Assembly (NCBI GenBank): GCA_030043815.1
Contig: JASHWX010000002.1
Coordinates: 1 to 15,671, forward strand
Source of the DNA: Candidatus Rhabdochlamydia sp.
GTDB taxonomy: Bacteria; Chlamydiota; Chlamydiia; Chlamydiales; Rhabdochlamydiaceae
Direction of reading: 5' to 3'
DNA: 15,671 nucleotides
Shown: in pieces, positions 14,660 to 15,671 of the stretch
Layout of the letters: each line of letters begins with the position of its first letter
Position numbering within the stretch: the stretch's first letter is position 1
Translations under genes and position numbers: made by a program
The notes under the pieces: model-generated
Databases searched by the model: none
Seen by the model: only the letters and a program-made list of their open reading frames with translations
Told to the model about the DNA's origin: nothing

Positions 14660-15064
14660 ATGAAAGAATTTTTAGAAAAATTGAGGGCTTCTCTTAATCA
14701 GCTCGAAAATGAGCATGGGGAAATTGTCCTTTTTGCTCTTTTTCAAAGGGACAATCCTCTGGAGTTATGGGACTTGATCGTTTCAGCATCTTGGTTACAT
14801 GCGTATAATCTCGAATCCCTTCAAACCGTTTGCTCCAGTATCCAAGAAATACTTACTGGAAATGAAATTTTAAAAATCTCTCATGTTGTAATTCTAAATT
14901 GTGAAGATCCTACAGTCGTTTATTTAAGAGAGAATTATAACGTCTCAAATGGACACCCAGAAGAAATGATTGATTGTGAAGAGCTGTCAGATCGATTAGG
15001 ATTTACAATCAAACGTGGGCGTCTTTTACGATGCCGCAAGATTTCTTCATTGATTGAAGATTAA
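14660..15064 (+). CDS. Unknown small soluble protein
   Basis: A 134-residue acidic protein. The ATG at 14660 has AAGGA 3 nt upstream and is preferred to a GTG at 14621 that lacks a better site. Features are an N-terminal helix (MKEFLEKLRASLNQLENEHG), a core ALFQRDNPLELWDLIVSASWL (about 26-46, a strand then a WDLIVSA motif), a strand ISHVVILN (about 87-94) and a basic end TIKRGRLLRCRKIS. The ALFxR...WDLxVSAxWL pattern reminds me of a family of uncharacterised bacterial proteins of about 130-140 residues, but I cannot name it and claim no function. There is no signal peptide. It is 90 bp after uvrD and its stop codon overlaps that of the convergent glycosyltransferase gene. Confidence 0.8.
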   Translation: MKEFLEKLRASLNQLENEHGEIVLFALFQRDNPLELWDLIVSASWLHAYNLESLQTVCSSIQEILTGNEILKISHVVILNCEDPTVVYLRENYNVSNGHPEEMIDCEELSDRLGFTIKRGRLLRCRKISSLIED

Positions 15065-15671
15065 ACTTGAGAAATCTGATGAAACTCTCTGAGCACCCTG
15101 CCCACTGAGATCCATTTTTTCCAATGCTGGTCGCGTAGGCGCAACCCTTTGAGATTTGGGATCCATGCCGATGGCGTGATCACGGCGCCTAAAGACCATG
15201 CCGGGCGCCAAAAGCGGGAGGCTTGCGCGCTGCGGCAGATCGTGATCGTAGGGATCTTCAATGCGGAGGCCAAATGGCCGATCCCTGAATCATTGCCGAT
15301 CATGAAACCTGATTCTCCGACGAACCTTGCCATGTCGCTCAAATTGCCGAAATGCGGGGCCTCGATTCCTGTGAGGTCCCAACCTTTCCGCTCCTCTTCC
15401 GTAAGTATGAATGCAGAAGTGTACCCCTCCCGATTCAATGCATGGGCCAGCTGGAGGTATTTCTCAGGAGGCCAATTCTTGCCTGCACGCGAACTCGTCG
15501 GATGGAAGACAATCCGATCGTTAACAGGATTGAGCTCAGGGACAATAATCCCGTTGGAAGGGGTGACGATTTGCAATCTCAGCCTTTCCTTGCAGAAGAC
15601 GTAAAGGTTTTCAGCAAAGGGGCGCCTGCCATCGAACCGCCCTATTTCCCAGTAAGGGTAATCGCGATTGG
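15061..15671 (-). CDS. Glycosyltransferase family 9 (heptosyltransferase-type), 5' end outside window
   Basis: The visible 202 C-terminal residues belong to the GT9 family, whose best-known members add ADP-heptose to the LPS inner core at the cytoplasmic face of the inner membrane. The frame stays open without a stop to the right edge (NRDYPYWEIGRFDGRRPFAE... at the start), so the in-frame TTG at 15576 is not the true start. Signature segments are IVFHPTSSRAGKNWPPEKYLQLA (the phosphate-binding HPxSS and the K-WP-E-Y run typical of the family) and GESGFMIGNDSGIGHLASALKIPTI (the conserved D-S-G-x-x-H-x-A-A...P nucleotide-sugar site). The usual donor is ADP-heptose, but related enzymes use other sugars, so donor and acceptor are unknown. 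It converges with the small unknown gene; TTAA at 15061-15064 gives both stop codons. Confidence 0.88.
   Translation of the reverse strand, partial: NRDYPYWEIGRFDGRRPFAENLYVFCKERLRLQIVTPSNGIIVPELNPVNDRIVFHPTSSRAGKNWPPEKYLQLAHALNREGYTSAFILTEEERKGWDLTGIEAPHFGNLSDMARFVGESGFMIGNDSGIGHLASALKIPTITICRSAQASRFWRPAWSLGAVITPSAWIPNLKGLRLRDQHWKKWISVGRVLREFHQISQV

Noticed and set aside
15574..15576. TTG at 15576 as start of the GT9 gene
   Set aside because: The frame continues upstream without a stop to the window edge, so the gene is simply cut by the window.
1..15671. CRISPR array, insertion-sequence transposase, phage genes or toxin-antitoxin pair
   Set aside because: I saw no regularly spaced repeats, transposase motifs or phage structural genes; the only mobile-like feature is the palindrome at 473-639.

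Overview
The window looks like chromosomal DNA from an environmental chlamydia (Chlamydiota, Parachlamydiales-like), though I hold this only moderately. The pointers are a groES-groEL pair behind an HrcA/CIRCE-type operator, a MOMP-like/Legionella-OMP-like porin, a short PrmA-like methyltransferase, a UvrD/PcrA helicase, a GT9 (heptosyltransferase-type) LPS enzyme, and a small group of lineage-restricted-looking proteins. I could not run a database search, so the phylum comes from recognising family patterns.

Layout. Positions 1-511 (minus) hold most of a metallo-beta-lactamase-fold hydrolase whose C-terminus is cut by the window edge. Its 5' end runs into a 167-bp near-perfect palindrome (473-639), a MITE-like element that seems to supply its ribosome-binding site and start codon. 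The palindrome ends about 4 bp from tRNA-Arg(ACG) (minus, 644-717). A PrmA-like methyltransferase follows (plus, 780-1358). Positions 1453-3780 (plus) form an AT-rich block of three unknown genes. The first shares a C-terminal module with the third and possibly an N-terminal helical module with the second, and it carries a run of eight C between its modules.

Positions 3834-7121 (minus) hold groEL, groES with a TTGACA-N17-TATTCT promoter and a CIRCE-like operator, and a secreted NamZ/DUF1343 exo-muramidase. Divergent from these, 7208-10813 encodes a 1201-residue bifunctional proline-utilisation protein (PutA), with a C-terminal ALDH-like domain and no N-terminal ribbon-helix-helix domain. Downstream are an outer-membrane beta-barrel protein (10890-12380), a possible 19-residue peptide (12391-12450), and a UvrD/PcrA helicase (12503-14569) whose extended -10 promoter sits so close to the ATG that the mRNA may be leaderless. 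A small unknown protein (14660-15064, plus) converges with overlapping stop codons on a GT9 glycosyltransferase (15061-15671, minus) truncated at its N-terminus by the window.

Taken together, most of the window is housekeeping: protein folding, DNA repair, proline catabolism to glutamate, envelope and peptidoglycan functions. The accessory interest lies in the palindromic element at the start of the hydrolase gene and in the module-sharing three-gene block. No gene-free stretch exceeds 300 bases; the longest (3158-3318) holds a terminator and a promoter.
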